A stretch of 64,000 bases of DNA, from positions 1 to 64,000 of the forward strand of contig JBBDSC010000139.1 of NCBI GenBank assembly GCA_040905145.1, in the 5' to 3' direction. Of this stretch, positions 25,960-35,646 are shown piece after piece. How positions within the stretch are numbered: the stretch's first letter is position 1; each line of letters starts with the position of its first letter. The notes beneath the pieces were generated by a model. The model searched no databases. It was not told where the DNA came from and saw only the letters and a list, made by a program, of their open reading frames with translations. Both the position numbers and the translations under genes were made by a program. This DNA comes from DATGMS01 sp040905145 (GTDB lineage Bacteria > Bacteroidota > Bacteroidia > Cytophagales > Cyclobacteriaceae).

Positions 25960-28845
25960 TTAATTATTTATTGAGTCAAAACATTTTTTAATTTTTTTAG
26001 CTATTTCTTCTATTTTCACTGGCTTAGAAAGATAGCTGTCCATTCCTGCTTTATATGCCTTTTTGATGTCATCCCCCATAACATTGGCAGAAAGCCCAAT
26101 TATTTTGGGGGTGTTGCCATTTTTAAGCTTTCTGATGGCTTGGGTCGCATCTATACCGTTCATTTTGGGCATTTGATGATCCATAAAGATGAGATCGTAT
26201 TCCTTCTCTTTTACCATTTCTATAGCTTCAAGCCCGTTTACAGCGATATGAGGTTGATAACCCATTTGTGCCAATACCATGGTCATGAATTTCAGGTTGA
26301 TAATATTATCCTCTACCAATAAAATGCGTACAGGGAAATTTCCAGCGAAGTTGTCAAAATTAACAATCTCCTGATCTGTGTTATTTTCCTGCCCCAAATC
26401 AAGCTTCAGTTTTTCGTCTGGGACACGCGCAATAATAGTAAAGGAAAATTCAGAGCCATTGCCCAATTCACTCTCAATTTGAAGGATGCCTCCCATTAGT
26501 TCAATTAACTTATTGGCTATTGCAAGTCCCAATCCAGTCCCCTTATGCTCCCGGATATCGCTACTGTCCACTTGAGTAAAAGGTTGGGTCAACTTTGGAA
26601 TATGTGCGGAAGGAATCCCTTTACCTGTATCCTTCACCGCTATATAAAGCATTAAGTTATCAGAAATGATGACTTCTCCGGAGATATTTATTTCAATGAC
26701 ACCTCCCTTTGGAGTGAATTTGACTGCATTGCCTAGGATGTTAAATAAAATCTGTTTAAGTTTTTTCCTGTCCAGTACCACTAAAGCAGGTATTTTATCA
26801 CTCACGGAAAGGTGAACATGGAGACCTTTCCCTATAGCCATTCCAGAGAAAATATCTACCACCTTTTGTACTTCATTTCTTAAATTAAAACAGGTTAGCT
26901 TCAACTCCAGCTTACCGGCCTCAATTTTGGAGTAATCAAGGATATCATTAACAATTGATAACAATGATTCGCCCGAATCCTCGATTATTGAAACAAATTT
27001 TTTCTGCTCATCTGTGAGCTTCGTGGTCCCAAGTAAGCCGATCATCCCCAGCAATCCATTCATTGGGGTCCTAATTTCATGGCTCATATTGGCCAGAAAT
27101 TCAGATTTATGCTTATTGGCAGATTCTGCAGCTTCCTTAGCTTCTTTTAATCCATTTTCCCAGAGTTTTTGATCTGTGATATCCCGGGCCAGCGAGATTA
27201 CTTTTAGATCATCCAGTTTAAAGAAGCGGATTTCAAAGAACCTTTTTCCCCCGCTGATAATTATATCGATTTCCTGGGTTTGTATTTTCCCGGTTTTTAC
27301 TGCTTTGTTAAAAGTTTCCCTCAACTTTTCATTGAATGGATAGGAATACACTTCCATAATATTCTTTCCCATTAAATTTTGAGCGGGTTCAATCAGCAGT
27401 TCTTCATTCTGTACATGATAATCCAAATAGACCCCTTCATTATTATAAATAAAAATTATATCGGGAAGGCTGTTTAATACAGCCCTCAATCTATTTTCAC
27501 TTTTGATCAATTCCTGATCGGCCAGGTATTTTTCATGAATATCGGTACAGATTCCTATGCTTCCTGTAAAATTCCCATGTTCATCATAAAAAAGTTTTTC
27601 AAAATTTTTGGTCCTGATGACAGATCTATCAAATTTAGTCAATCCAACTTCATAATAAATATATTCCCTATTATTTGTCAGAGCTTCCATTGCAATTGCT
27701 TGGATGCGGGACAAGTCCTCCTGAGAGAGCAATTTTTTACCTTTAACTATAAATTGTTCGGGAGTGTAACCTAAAACATCTGATACATTCTCACTGGCTT
27801 TAAATACTTTCCCAAACTCATCATGATAATATACAAACCCGTTTGACTGCTGGAGAAGCATGGTTTGTTGGTTAAATAGCTGGTTAATGTCCTCCGATTT
27901 CTTTTCAAGAAGCACTTTGTTCTCGTAGGTGCTTTTAAAAAATTTAAACATCAAAAAAAGAACAAAAACCAACAAAACGAACAGGGCGGCAAACAAATAA
28001 AAATAAGTGCGGTAAATATCAGAAACAATGCTTTCCTTCTCCTGAACAAAAATGAAAGCAAAATTTTGGGGTAACGGGCTAAGTGTAAATGGATATTGAA
28101 CTATAAGGGCATCAGTTTCATACCTGTTGCTATTCGAACCCACATATAAACTGCCTACAAAATCTCCCCTTAAACCATCCCCGATTTCCTTATTTAATAT
28201 TTCCAGAGAAGATGCCCGAAAAGATATGCCCTCTTTGATAGGCTCAGAATTGATATCGGTGAGCTGTCCGTCAGCATAGAAAAATTTATTGCCGAAGCTT
28301 CCTAAGTAATAATTGGATGCATAGTCTTCAAAAAATCTTTCAAGGTTGATTTTGACGGTAAGGTTTAATTTACCGGAATTTGACTTTACTGTTAAGCCAT
28401 TAGCGTTGTTTAAATCCGGGATTTTCCCGGTAAAATTTTCTCTGATCAGATAATTGGTTTCCTTGAGTGTATAAAAATATTTTTGATCTTCCTTTTGAAA
28501 GTATACGGTATCAATTATCGAAATATAATTATTCAGTAGTCTCTTGATACGTAAATTATCATTGTTCTCTTCCTCTCCATCAGCCCCCCCTTTTTGGGAT
28601 ATACTGTTGGCATAATAAATCATGTCATCATGGAGACTGGCAAATTTTCTTTGAACATCATTGGATGCCAATTCCACTTTTTTATTCAGATATTCCCTTC
28701 TACTGCTTAACAGGTTGTTGGACAATGTCGAATAAAAGAAATAGGCAAGAAATCCGATCAATATGACAGAAGCTAAGCTTAACCCCGTCAACAGCCAAAA
28801 TCGTTTTGAATAATTGGTTTCGTCTATATTTATTTTTCCTTTCAC
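25960..28845 (-). CDS. Hybrid sensor histidine kinase/response regulator
   Basis: Membrane kinase of 961 residues. TM1 is about 17-38, an extracytoplasmic domain about 39-278, and TM2 about 281-302. Two PAS-like domains follow (about 325-445 and 450-562), then HisKA with His589 in NMSHEIRTPMNGL, an ATPase domain (Asn706 in ILGNAVKF; DTGKGIP; GTGLGLAI) and a C-terminal receiver (VEDN at 844-847, Asp889 in FMDHQMPKMNG, Lys941). It starts at GTG directly after the TAG of the upstream Cache lipoprotein gene with no gap, which implies translational coupling. There is no output domain, so the receiver probably passes phosphate on or feeds back. The extracytoplasmic region is of Cache size but divergent. 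Confidence 0.9.
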   Translation of the reverse strand: MKGKINIDETNYSKRFWLLTGLSLASVILIGFLAYFFYSTLSNNLLSSRREYLNKKVELASNDVQRKFASLHDDMIYYANSISQKGGADGEEENNDNLRIKRLLNNYISIIDTVYFQKEDQKYFYTLKETNYLIRENFTGKIPDLNNANGLTVKSNSGKLNLTVKINLERFFEDYASNYYLGSFGNKFFYADGQLTDINSEPIKEGISFRASSLEILNKEIGDGLRGDFVGSLYVGSNSNRYETDALIVQYPFTLSPLPQNFAFIFVQEKESIVSDIYRTYFYLFAALFVLLVFVLFLMFKFFKSTYENKVLLEKKSEDINQLFNQQTMLLQQSNGFVYYHDEFGKVFKASENVSDVLGYTPEQFIVKGKKLLSQEDLSRIQAIAMEALTNNREYIYYEVGLTKFDRSVIRTKNFEKLFYDEHGNFTGSIGICTDIHEKYLADQELIKSENRLRAVLNSLPDIIFIYNNEGVYLDYHVQNEELLIEPAQNLMGKNIMEVYSYPFNEKLRETFNKAVKTGKIQTQEIDIIISGGKRFFEIRFFKLDDLKVISLARDITDQKLWENGLKEAKEAAESANKHKSEFLANMSHEIRTPMNGLLGMIGLLGTTKLTDEQKKFVSIIEDSGESLLSIVNDILDYSKIEAGKLELKLTCFNLRNEVQKVVDIFSGMAIGKGLHVHLSVSDKIPALVVLDRKKLKQILFNILGNAVKFTPKGGVIEINISGEVIISDNLMLYIAVKDTGKGIPSAHIPKLTQPFTQVDSSDIREHKGTGLGLAIANKLIELMGGILQIESELGNGSEFSFTIIARVPDEKLKLDLGQENNTDQEIVNFDNFAGNFPVRILLVEDNIINLKFMTMVLAQMGYQPHIAVNGLEAIEMVKEKEYDLIFMDHQMPKMNGIDATQAIRKLKNGNTPKIIGLSANVMGDDIKKAYKAGMDSYLSKPVKIEEIAKKIKKCFDSINN

Positions 28846-29847
28846 CTAGATATCCAGTTCTATAAGGTACCAATTTAATAAATTAATCTTGCGACAATAA
28901 GCATGATAAGGTTTTATTCCAGATTCAACAAGAAAAAAATGCTTCTTTTCCAATAAAAATCTTGATGCCATTTGTCTTACTTCTTTACTTTTACTTTTAA
29001 AAAGATTAAAATCTTCTTTTCTGAAACTATTGGAATTGATGGTTTGAATATACGTATGATTTCTTAAAGGAGGCATACTCAAGGCTTCTATAGATTCGGA
29101 TTTTCCTGCCACGATAGTGCCTTTCTCGTCTATTATAAATATTTTTTTCTCTGATTTGTTCAGGAAGTTGTCCATCAGATCTGAGAGGGTAATATCAATA
29201 CCCATTACACCTTCCAATTGTTTTTGATGGTAAACTGGATGAATCAAAGACAGTATCCATCCCCTGCCAGCAGGATCAATATAAACCTCTTTGACCCATA
29301 CAGGCCCTTTTTTTGGATTCCTTGTTTCATCTCCGAGATAATAGAAGTTAAATGCTGTAATGTCTAAGTTTTTCCCTAGTGTGCTTAAATGATCATATGG
29401 TGGATATAATCTGGAATATTGTAACCTGGAATTAAAATAAACCTGGGATATCAAAGGGAATTCCTGGATGGTTTCATGAAATACAGAATCCATTTTTGCT
29501 GTATAATGCACCTGTCTGATCACTTCCTCTTTATTGGGGGAAAGGCTGGAAATATATACTGTGCTTTTGGTATTGAATTTATCTGACTGAAGAAAAGCAG
29601 AATCTTCCTTTGCCACTATTTGCCCTATATCTTCATTCCTTTTAACCCCCCCTTGGTTCTTGAATAGCAAGGAGGAAAAAGCAGCCATTTTCTTCATCTC
29701 ATCTTCCAAAACGGAAAGTTCTATTTCCATGGACTCGATGATCGAGTCAAGAGCCGTCAAATGTGTGGTCTCTTCCTCTTTTTTTGTTGTTTCACAACTT
29801 GAAGATCCCAATAAAACGCTTATTACAACCAAAAAACTATACTTCAT
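28846..29847 (-). CDS. Cache-domain lipoprotein, putative detached sensor
   Basis: Exported lipoprotein of 333 residues. I place the start at the ATG at 29847, giving MKYSFLVVISVLLGSSSC with Cys18 as the lipid anchor; a GTG seven codons earlier would spoil the signal. After a helix (about 35-65), the body resembles a double Cache/PDC sensor domain: VWVKEVYIDPAGRGWILS, then HPVYHQKQLEGVMGIDITL, the usual Cache segment preceding a methyl-accepting or kinase part. There is no transmembrane helix or kinase part here. It abuts the hybrid kinase gene downstream (stop TAG then GTG) and lies 28 bp after the 79-residue gene. A role as ligand-binding partner of the kinase is inferred. Confidence 0.85.
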   Translation of the reverse strand: MKYSFLVVISVLLGSSSCETTKKEEETTHLTALDSIIESMEIELSVLEDEMKKMAAFSSLLFKNQGGVKRNEDIGQIVAKEDSAFLQSDKFNTKSTVYISSLSPNKEEVIRQVHYTAKMDSVFHETIQEFPLISQVYFNSRLQYSRLYPPYDHLSTLGKNLDITAFNFYYLGDETRNPKKGPVWVKEVYIDPAGRGWILSLIHPVYHQKQLEGVMGIDITLSDLMDNFLNKSEKKIFIIDEKGTIVAGKSESIEALSMPPLRNHTYIQTINSNSFRKEDFNLFKSKSKEVRQMASRFLLEKKHFFLVESGIKPYHAYCRKINLLNWYLIELDI

Positions 29848-29875
29848 CTCTAAATAGTAAAATAACACCTTAAAT

Positions 29876-30115
29876 TTAAAGATTTTCCAGTTGATTTCTT
29901 AGGGAATGGTGCATTTCATCAAATCTTTTTTGAACAGCCGATAAAAAGTCTTCTGACAGAAAGATGGATAAACCTTCTTCGCTGCCAATATCCATTTCAT
30001 TGACTTTAAAAGTTTGTTCAATCATGCCTTGTTCAAACTTCAATAAATATTTGTTGTTCCATGAAAATATAGTAATCCGGATATCATTTTTTGTTATTTC
30101 TTTAACTACTCTCAT
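29876..30115 (-). CDS. Conserved 79-residue Bacteroidota protein
   Basis: Small soluble protein starting MRVVKEITKNDIRITIFSWN and containing EQTFKVNEMD and FLSAVQKRF. I recognise the pattern as a short protein conserved across Bacteroidota but without known function. The start is set at the ATG at 30115, which overlaps the osmC stop as ATGA; a longer reading into osmC is possible but unlikely. It has no signal peptide. It lies between osmC and the Cache lipoprotein in what looks like one operon. Confidence 0.8.
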   Translation of the reverse strand: MRVVKEITKNDIRITIFSWNNKYLLKFEQGMIEQTFKVNEMDIGSEEGLSIFLSEDFLSAVQKRFDEMHHSLRNQLENL

Positions 30116-30528
30116 GCCTGTCGGACTACCATGGATGAATAGGTGACTTCTGACTTTAAGGAAGATACCACAGAGCAATACTTCTCTACTGCGAGTTTGA
30201 TTGATTTTTGGAACTCTTCCAAAGTGGCATCAGGAGAAGTAAGGGTGAATTTTAGATGAATCGATTTATAAAATGCAGGTATCCCCTCGTTTCTATCTCC
30301 TTCGGCTTCTACTTTAAAATCCTGTACTTCTCTTCTCTTCTTTTTCATCATCGAGACCGCATCCACCGAAGCGCAGCTGGCCAGTGCGGATAAAAGGAGC
30401 TCCATGGGGGATTGGTGTTTCTTTTTCTCACCATCATACATATCAATTGCCACTTTGTTTCCAGTGGCATTTACTGATTCATATTCATGATCAGAAATCA
30501 TTTTTAAAGTTATTGTTCTTTTTGCCAT
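30112..30528 (-). CDS. OsmC family peroxiredoxin-like protein
   Basis: Protein of 138 residues of the OsmC/Ohr fold, which reduces organic hydroperoxides with two cysteines. Cys52 (LASCASVDAV) and Cys118 (EKYCSVVSSL) are at the expected positions, and SPMELLLSAL precedes the first cysteine as in the YhfA/OsmC branch. It is the first gene of the likely operon osmC-79aa-Cache lipoprotein-hybrid kinase. ATG start. Confidence 0.9.
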   Translation of the reverse strand: MAKRTITLKMISDHEYESVNATGNKVAIDMYDGEKKKHQSPMELLLSALASCASVDAVSMMKKKRREVQDFKVEAEGDRNEGIPAFYKSIHLKFTLTSPDATLEEFQKSIKLAVEKYCSVVSSLKSEVTYSSMVVRQA

Positions 30529-30691
30529 TTGTTTTTGATTTATTATCGAGGTAATGACGTTTTTTATTGTATGTCACCGCCTGAAATTAGTTGACATTAT
30601 TTGTTTAAATCAAGTCGGTGACTTGATCTACTGCCAGCGAATCACCGTCCATGGATGTAAACTTCCATCATCCGACTTCCGGCACCTATTA

Positions 30692-33600
30692 TCACATATT
30701 TCTTCTATACTGTCCGCCAACCTCATATAAGGCATGGGTGATTTGGCCCAGGGAGCAATATTTCGTTGCTTCCATTAATCCTTCAAAGATGTTTCCATTT
30801 TGAACGGCAATCTGCTGAAGGCCTTGAAGGACTTCTACCGATTTGCTTTTGTTTTTTTGATGTAGATTGTTCAATGTTTGGATCTGGGCCTCCTTTTCCT
30901 CTTCTGTTGCCCTGATTACCTCCCGGGGGTTGACGGTGGGCGACCCTGTTGAGGATAGGAAAGTATTCACCCCAATGATAGGAAATGCACCGCTATGTTT
31001 GAGCATTTCATAATGAAGACTTTCTTCCTGGATTTTCCCCCTTTGGTACATGGTTTCCATTGCTCCCAAAACCCCTCCGCGTTCTGTAATCCTGTCAAAT
31101 TCTGCGTAAACTGCCTCTTCCACCAGATCCGTCAGTTCTTCGACAATAAAAGCGCCCTGAATGGGGTTTTCATTTTTGGTCAGCCCCAGTTCCTTATTGA
31201 TGATAAGCTGAATGGCCATTGCCCTCCGCACAGATGCTTCCGTAGGCGTGGTGATGGCTTCGTCATAAGCGTTGGTATGCAGTGAATTGCAGTTGTCATA
31301 AATGGCGTAAAGAGCCTGTAAGGTCGTCCTGATGTCATTGAAGTCAATTTCCTGGGCATGAAGGGACCTGCCCGAAGTCTGGATGTGGTACTTCAACATT
31401 TGAGAGCGTTCATTCGCCCCATACTTTAATTTCATAGCTTTGGCCCAAACCCTTCTGGCGACCCTTCCTATCACCGCATATTCCGGATCTATGCCGTTGG
31501 AAAAGAAAAATGACAGGTTGGGGGCAAATTTATTGACATCCATTCCACGGGACACATAATATTCTACATACGTAAATCCATTGGAGAGGGTCAGGGCCAA
31601 TTGGGTTATGGGATTTGCCCCGGCTTCTGCAATATGATAACCTGAAATAGAAACCGAGTAAAAGTTCCTTATGTTCTGGTCTATAAAATACTGCTGCACG
31701 TCCCCCATTAACCTCAGGGAGAATTCTGTAGAGAAGATGCAGGTATTTTGTGCTTGGTCTTCTTTTAGAATATCTGCCTGTACGGTTCCTCGGACTTTGG
31801 CCAAAGTTTCCCTTTTGATTTTTTCATACACCTCCTTGGGCAAAACCTGGTCCCCGCTTATACCTAAAAGCATCAGCCCCAAATTATCATGCGCTTCCGG
31901 GATCAAGGCATTGTACTGGGGCCTTTGGTAAGGCTGATCTGCGTAAATAGCGTCAATTTTAGCCTCTATTTCTTTATTCAGCCCATTATCTTTGATATAA
32001 ATCTCACATTGCTGGTCAATGGCCGCATTCATGAAGAATGCCGCCATTGTTGCTGCAGGTCCATTAATGGTCATTGAAACAGAAGTCATTGGAGCTGCCA
32101 GGTTAAATCCGGAATAAAGCTTTTTGGCATCGTCCAGGCAACAAATATTTACGCCTGAATTGCCTATTTTCCCGTAAATATCCAATCGATAATCAGGGTC
32201 TTCACCGTATAAGGTCACTGAATCAAATGCTGTGGACAATCTTTTGGCGTCCACATTTTTGGACACATAGTGAAAACGTTTATTAGTCCTTTCCGGCCCG
32301 CCTTCCCCTGCAAACATCCGGGTAGGATCTTCCCCTTCTCTTTTGAAAAGAAAAACCCCCGAGGTGAAAGGGAACTTTCCCGGAACATTCTCTTTTAATC
32401 CCCACTTCAATAGGTCCCCCCAAGCTTCATATTTTGGCAAAGAGATTTTGGGAATGCGGCTTTGTGAAAGGGATTCGGTAAATGTTTTGATCCTGATCTC
32501 CTTATCCCTCACCTTAAAAGAGTAATGGTCCTGTGTATAGGCTTCCACTTCCCCAGGCCATTCTTCGATCCATTTTTTGTTTCTGGGATCAAGCTCCAGC
32601 TCTACCTTGGCATACAGCTCTTGTAATCCTTGAATTAACCTTTCCTTGTCTGCTATCTGGAGGGCTTTAAGGGTCTCCAAGGTTTTATGGATGCCATAGA
32701 GCTGCTGGGCGATCTCTTTTTGATCATTCACCCATTTGTCATATTCTCTATTGTTTTCGGAAATTTCTGATAGGTACCGGACCCGTGCCGGGGGAATAAT
32801 ATGGGTTTTCTCCGACATTTCCGGGACAACTTCAAGTTTAATCGGCAGGTCCAGGTCTGCTTTTTCGGAAATTTTTGCAATCAGGGCATGGTAGAGATTG
32901 TCGATTCCGGGATCATTGAATTGGGAGGCGATGGTTCCAAATACCCGAATATCCACCTCGTTCACGTTCCACAGATTATGGGTTCTTTTATATTGTTTTT
33001 TCACATCCCTCAAGGCATCCTGAGCTCCTCTTTTATCGAATTTATTCAAAACGATAAGATCCGCAAAATCCAGCATGTCTATTTTTTCCAATTGGGAGGC
33101 GGCTCCGTATTCGTGGGTCATGACATAAAGGGATAGATCCGCATGCTCCACAATCTCCGAATCGGATTGACCGATACCCGAAGTCTCCAAAATCACCAAA
33201 TCAAAACCAGTAGCTTTTAGCACATCCACTGCATCTTGTACAGACTTGGACAGTGCCAGGTTAGCCTGCCTGGTGGCCAGGGATCTCATATAAACTTGAG
33301 GATGATTTATTGCGTTCATACGGATCCTGTCTCCCAGTAAAGCTCCTCCGGTTTTTCTTTTGGAGGGGTCTACGGAAATGATGGCAATGCTTTTATCAGA
33401 ACCTTGAGCCTTAAAATCAATTAAAAACCTTCTGACCAATTCATCTACCATAGAGGATTTGCCTGATCCACCAGTACCGGTAATCCCTAAAACAGGTGTT
33501 TTACTTTCTTTGGCAAGGGCTCTTATCCCCGTTAAAATATTGCCGTTTTCCTCCGGGAAATTTTCCGCAGCGGAAATCAACCTGGAGATTGATCTTTTAT

Positions 33601-34084
33601 TGCCAAGTGTGATCTTAAAATCTGGAGCCAAGTTATTTCCAAGAGGGAAATCTGCTTGTTTCACCAGATCATTGATCATTCCCTGAAGACCTAAAGTCCT
33701 GCCATCATCAGGGGAAAATATGCGGGCAATCCCATATTCCTGCAGTTCTTTTGCCTCTTCGGGTAAAATGGTGCCCCCTCCTCCTCCAAAAATCTTGATA
33801 TGGCACGATCCTTTTTTCTGTAGCAAATCAAACATATATTTAAAAAATTCGACATGGCCCCCCTGATAGGAGGTGATGGCGATGGCCTGTACATCTTCCT
33901 GAATGGCGCAATCAACGATTTCCTGCACTGATCTATTATGACCTAAATGTATCACCTCACAGCCTGTAGCCTGAATGATCCTTCTCATGATATTGATTGC
34001 TGCATCATGACCATCAAAGAGTGACCCTGCAGTAACTATCCTGATATGGTTTCTTGGTGTATATGAATCCGCTGATGCTGGCAT
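30692..34084 (-). CDS. icmF: Fused isobutyryl-CoA mutase IcmF
   Basis: Adenosylcobalamin-dependent mutase of 1130 residues that interconverts isobutyryl-CoA and n-butyryl-CoA (and in some relatives pivalyl-CoA). It carries its own G-protein chaperone. The order is: B12-binding domain (about 12-145, DGHDAAINIMRR with the cobalt ligand His26, then SYQGGH), MeaB-like GTPase (about 195-400, GTGGSGKSS at 203-211, VDPSKRKTGGALLGDR, LETSGIGQSDSE, NKFD at 347-350), linker, and the mutase barrel (about 560-1130). The B12-GTPase-mutase order and the length identify IcmF rather than methylmalonyl-CoA mutase. It forms a single-gene unit. No cobalamin riboswitch is visible upstream. Confidence 0.93.
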   Translation of the reverse strand: MPASADSYTPRNHIRIVTAGSLFDGHDAAINIMRRIIQATGCEVIHLGHNRSVQEIVDCAIQEDVQAIAITSYQGGHVEFFKYMFDLLQKKGSCHIKIFGGGGGTILPEEAKELQEYGIARIFSPDDGRTLGLQGMINDLVKQADFPLGNNLAPDFKITLGNKRSISRLISAAENFPEENGNILTGIRALAKESKTPVLGITGTGGSGKSSMVDELVRRFLIDFKAQGSDKSIAIISVDPSKRKTGGALLGDRIRMNAINHPQVYMRSLATRQANLALSKSVQDAVDVLKATGFDLVILETSGIGQSDSEIVEHADLSLYVMTHEYGAASQLEKIDMLDFADLIVLNKFDKRGAQDALRDVKKQYKRTHNLWNVNEVDIRVFGTIASQFNDPGIDNLYHALIAKISEKADLDLPIKLEVVPEMSEKTHIIPPARVRYLSEISENNREYDKWVNDQKEIAQQLYGIHKTLETLKALQIADKERLIQGLQELYAKVELELDPRNKKWIEEWPGEVEAYTQDHYSFKVRDKEIRIKTFTESLSQSRIPKISLPKYEAWGDLLKWGLKENVPGKFPFTSGVFLFKREGEDPTRMFAGEGGPERTNKRFHYVSKNVDAKRLSTAFDSVTLYGEDPDYRLDIYGKIGNSGVNICCLDDAKKLYSGFNLAAPMTSVSMTINGPAATMAAFFMNAAIDQQCEIYIKDNGLNKEIEAKIDAIYADQPYQRPQYNALIPEAHDNLGLMLLGISGDQVLPKEVYEKIKRETLAKVRGTVQADILKEDQAQNTCIFSTEFSLRLMGDVQQYFIDQNIRNFYSVSISGYHIAEAGANPITQLALTLSNGFTYVEYYVSRGMDVNKFAPNLSFFFSNGIDPEYAVIGRVARRVWAKAMKLKYGANERSQMLKYHIQTSGRSLHAQEIDFNDIRTTLQALYAIYDNCNSLHTNAYDEAITTPTEASVRRAMAIQLIINKELGLTKNENPIQGAFIVEELTDLVEEAVYAEFDRITERGGVLGAMETMYQRGKIQEESLHYEMLKHSGAFPIIGVNTFLSSTGSPTVNPREVIRATEEEKEAQIQTLNNLHQKNKSKSVEVLQGLQQIAVQNGNIFEGLMEATKYCSLGQITHALYEVGGQYRRNM

Positions 34085-34262
34085 AATAGGTGGAATTGTT
34101 TAAATATATTATTAAATTAAGACAATATTACTGGAAATTATTTTCAATTAAAATATAGCTATACAAGCTTTCAGACAACCTAAGATCCTCGTCATTCTTT
34201 TTCATGCTTCTTATTGAGTAAATTATGAGTAAATTGAGAAATAAGCAAGCAAAGTCAGCATC

Positions 34263-35342
34263 ATGAAGTTTTCATTATACTTAGGTAAATATAAAGGGAT
34301 CAAGGTCTTTATCCATTGGACCTTCTCCATATTGCTTTTGTGGATCATCATTGCAAATATCAGGTCAGGGGTAGCTTTAATAGATACTTGGTGGTCCCTG
34401 CTTTTTATCCTTGCCCTGTTTTTATGTGTGATCCTCCATGAGTTTGGTCATGCCCTCACGGCCAAAAAGTATGGGATCGGTACCAAAGACATTATACTTT
34501 TGCCCATAGGTGGCTTGGCCAGGCTGGAGAAGTTACCAGATGATCCAAAACAGGAATTATGGGTAGCCTTTGCAGGCCCTCTGGTGAATGTGGTGATTTT
34601 TATCCTTTTATCTTTTATCCTTGCTTTCACTGGCTTTGAATCCCAATCGCTTGAAGATCTACATCTGGATGGAAGCACCATTCTTTTATATTTAACCTCT
34701 GCAAATTTGATTTTGGCCATTTTCAACCTTATTCCTGCCTTCCCAATGGACGGTGGAAGGGTTTTGAGGGCCTTTTTGTCCATCAGAATGCCCAGGGTCA
34801 AAGCTACTGAAATTGCAGGAAGCATAGGCCAGTTTCTGGCCATGGGATTTGTTTTTTTTGGGCTGTTTTATAATCCTTTTTTGGTTTTGATAGGCTTGTT
34901 TATTTTCCTTGGGGCGCAGGCAGAAATGACACAAACCAAAAACGCCACTTTATTAAAAGGTTTTTTTGTGAAAGACGCCATCATGACAAAATTTCCCATA
35001 ATAGCCCACGATGCACCTTTAAGTAAAGCAGTGGATAAGCTGTTAAAGGGGCAGGCAACTCATTTCGTAGTGGTTCAAGATGATGAGCCGATTGGCACCC
35101 TGAGTAGGGAAGAAATGATCAAAGGGCTCAAGGAATCGGGGGAAAATTTAGCTGTGAGGGAAGTAGCCACACTCAAGCCTCTCAAATTGGATTATCATCA
35201 AGCTTTGGAAGCGGCTTTTGAAATAATGGCTTCTCAAAACAAAAAAATAGCCTTGGTTTATGAAAACAACCATTTCCTGGGGATGCTGGACCATGAAAAC
35301 ATTACTGAATTCATTATGGTCAAGTCAGCTTTAACTCATTGA
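34263..35342 (+). CDS. Site-2 protease family protein with CBS domains
   Basis: Intramembrane zinc metalloprotease of the M50 family, 359 residues. HEFGH at 59-63 supplies zinc ligands, and FPMDGGR with Asp163 supplies the third. About five to six hydrophobic segments fill residues 15-220. Two CBS-like repeats fill about 235-350 (KDAIMTKFPIIAHDAPL, then REVATLKPLKLDYHQ), which suggests regulation by adenine nucleotides. This is the SpoIVFB-like group rather than RseP, since no PDZ domain is present. The natural substrate is unknown; anti-sigma factors are typical for the family. Confidence 0.92.
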   Translation: MKFSLYLGKYKGIKVFIHWTFSILLLWIIIANIRSGVALIDTWWSLLFILALFLCVILHEFGHALTAKKYGIGTKDIILLPIGGLARLEKLPDDPKQELWVAFAGPLVNVVIFILLSFILAFTGFESQSLEDLHLDGSTILLYLTSANLILAIFNLIPAFPMDGGRVLRAFLSIRMPRVKATEIAGSIGQFLAMGFVFFGLFYNPFLVLIGLFIFLGAQAEMTQTKNATLLKGFFVKDAIMTKFPIIAHDAPLSKAVDKLLKGQATHFVVVQDDEPIGTLSREEMIKGLKESGENLAVREVATLKPLKLDYHQALEAAFEIMASQNKKIALVYENNHFLGMLDHENITEFIMVKSALTH

Positions 35343-35646
35343 TCCACAAGGAGACAACATTCGTTTTGTGATTATTCTTTATAGAAAAAACCGTTTTTCC
35401 AAATATGATTGCTTAAACCTTTTTGCATTTATAGAAAAAAATTAATATCAAATAAGGATTAAAAAGGAAAATTATTCAAATGTTGAATGATCGGAATGTT
35501 TATAAAATAAATATTGATCATGAGCTTCTTCATTGGGAGTAGCTATGGTTATTTAAAACCGAAAGTGTGGGCAAACCGCACAAATTAGAAATTCAAAATC
35601 TTATATAACTTTGCATTATTAGGTAAACCCATAAATACAAAAGTGA
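35343..35646. other. Intergenic region with a -7 element and a small hairpin
   Basis: 304 AT-rich bp between the site-2 protease and a lipoprotein gene. TATAGAAAAAA occurs twice (about 35381 and 35431). A GTGTGG-GCAAA-CCGCAC hairpin is at about 35566-35582. TAACTTTG at 35606-35613 matches the -7 promoter element of the phylum, about 34 bp before the next start codon, though no clear -33 TTTG is seen. No open frame of interest. Confidence 0.55.

Noticed and set aside
34085..34262. Possible cobalamin riboswitch before icmF
   Set aside because: The upstream 178 bp lack a B12-box-like sequence and stable stems.
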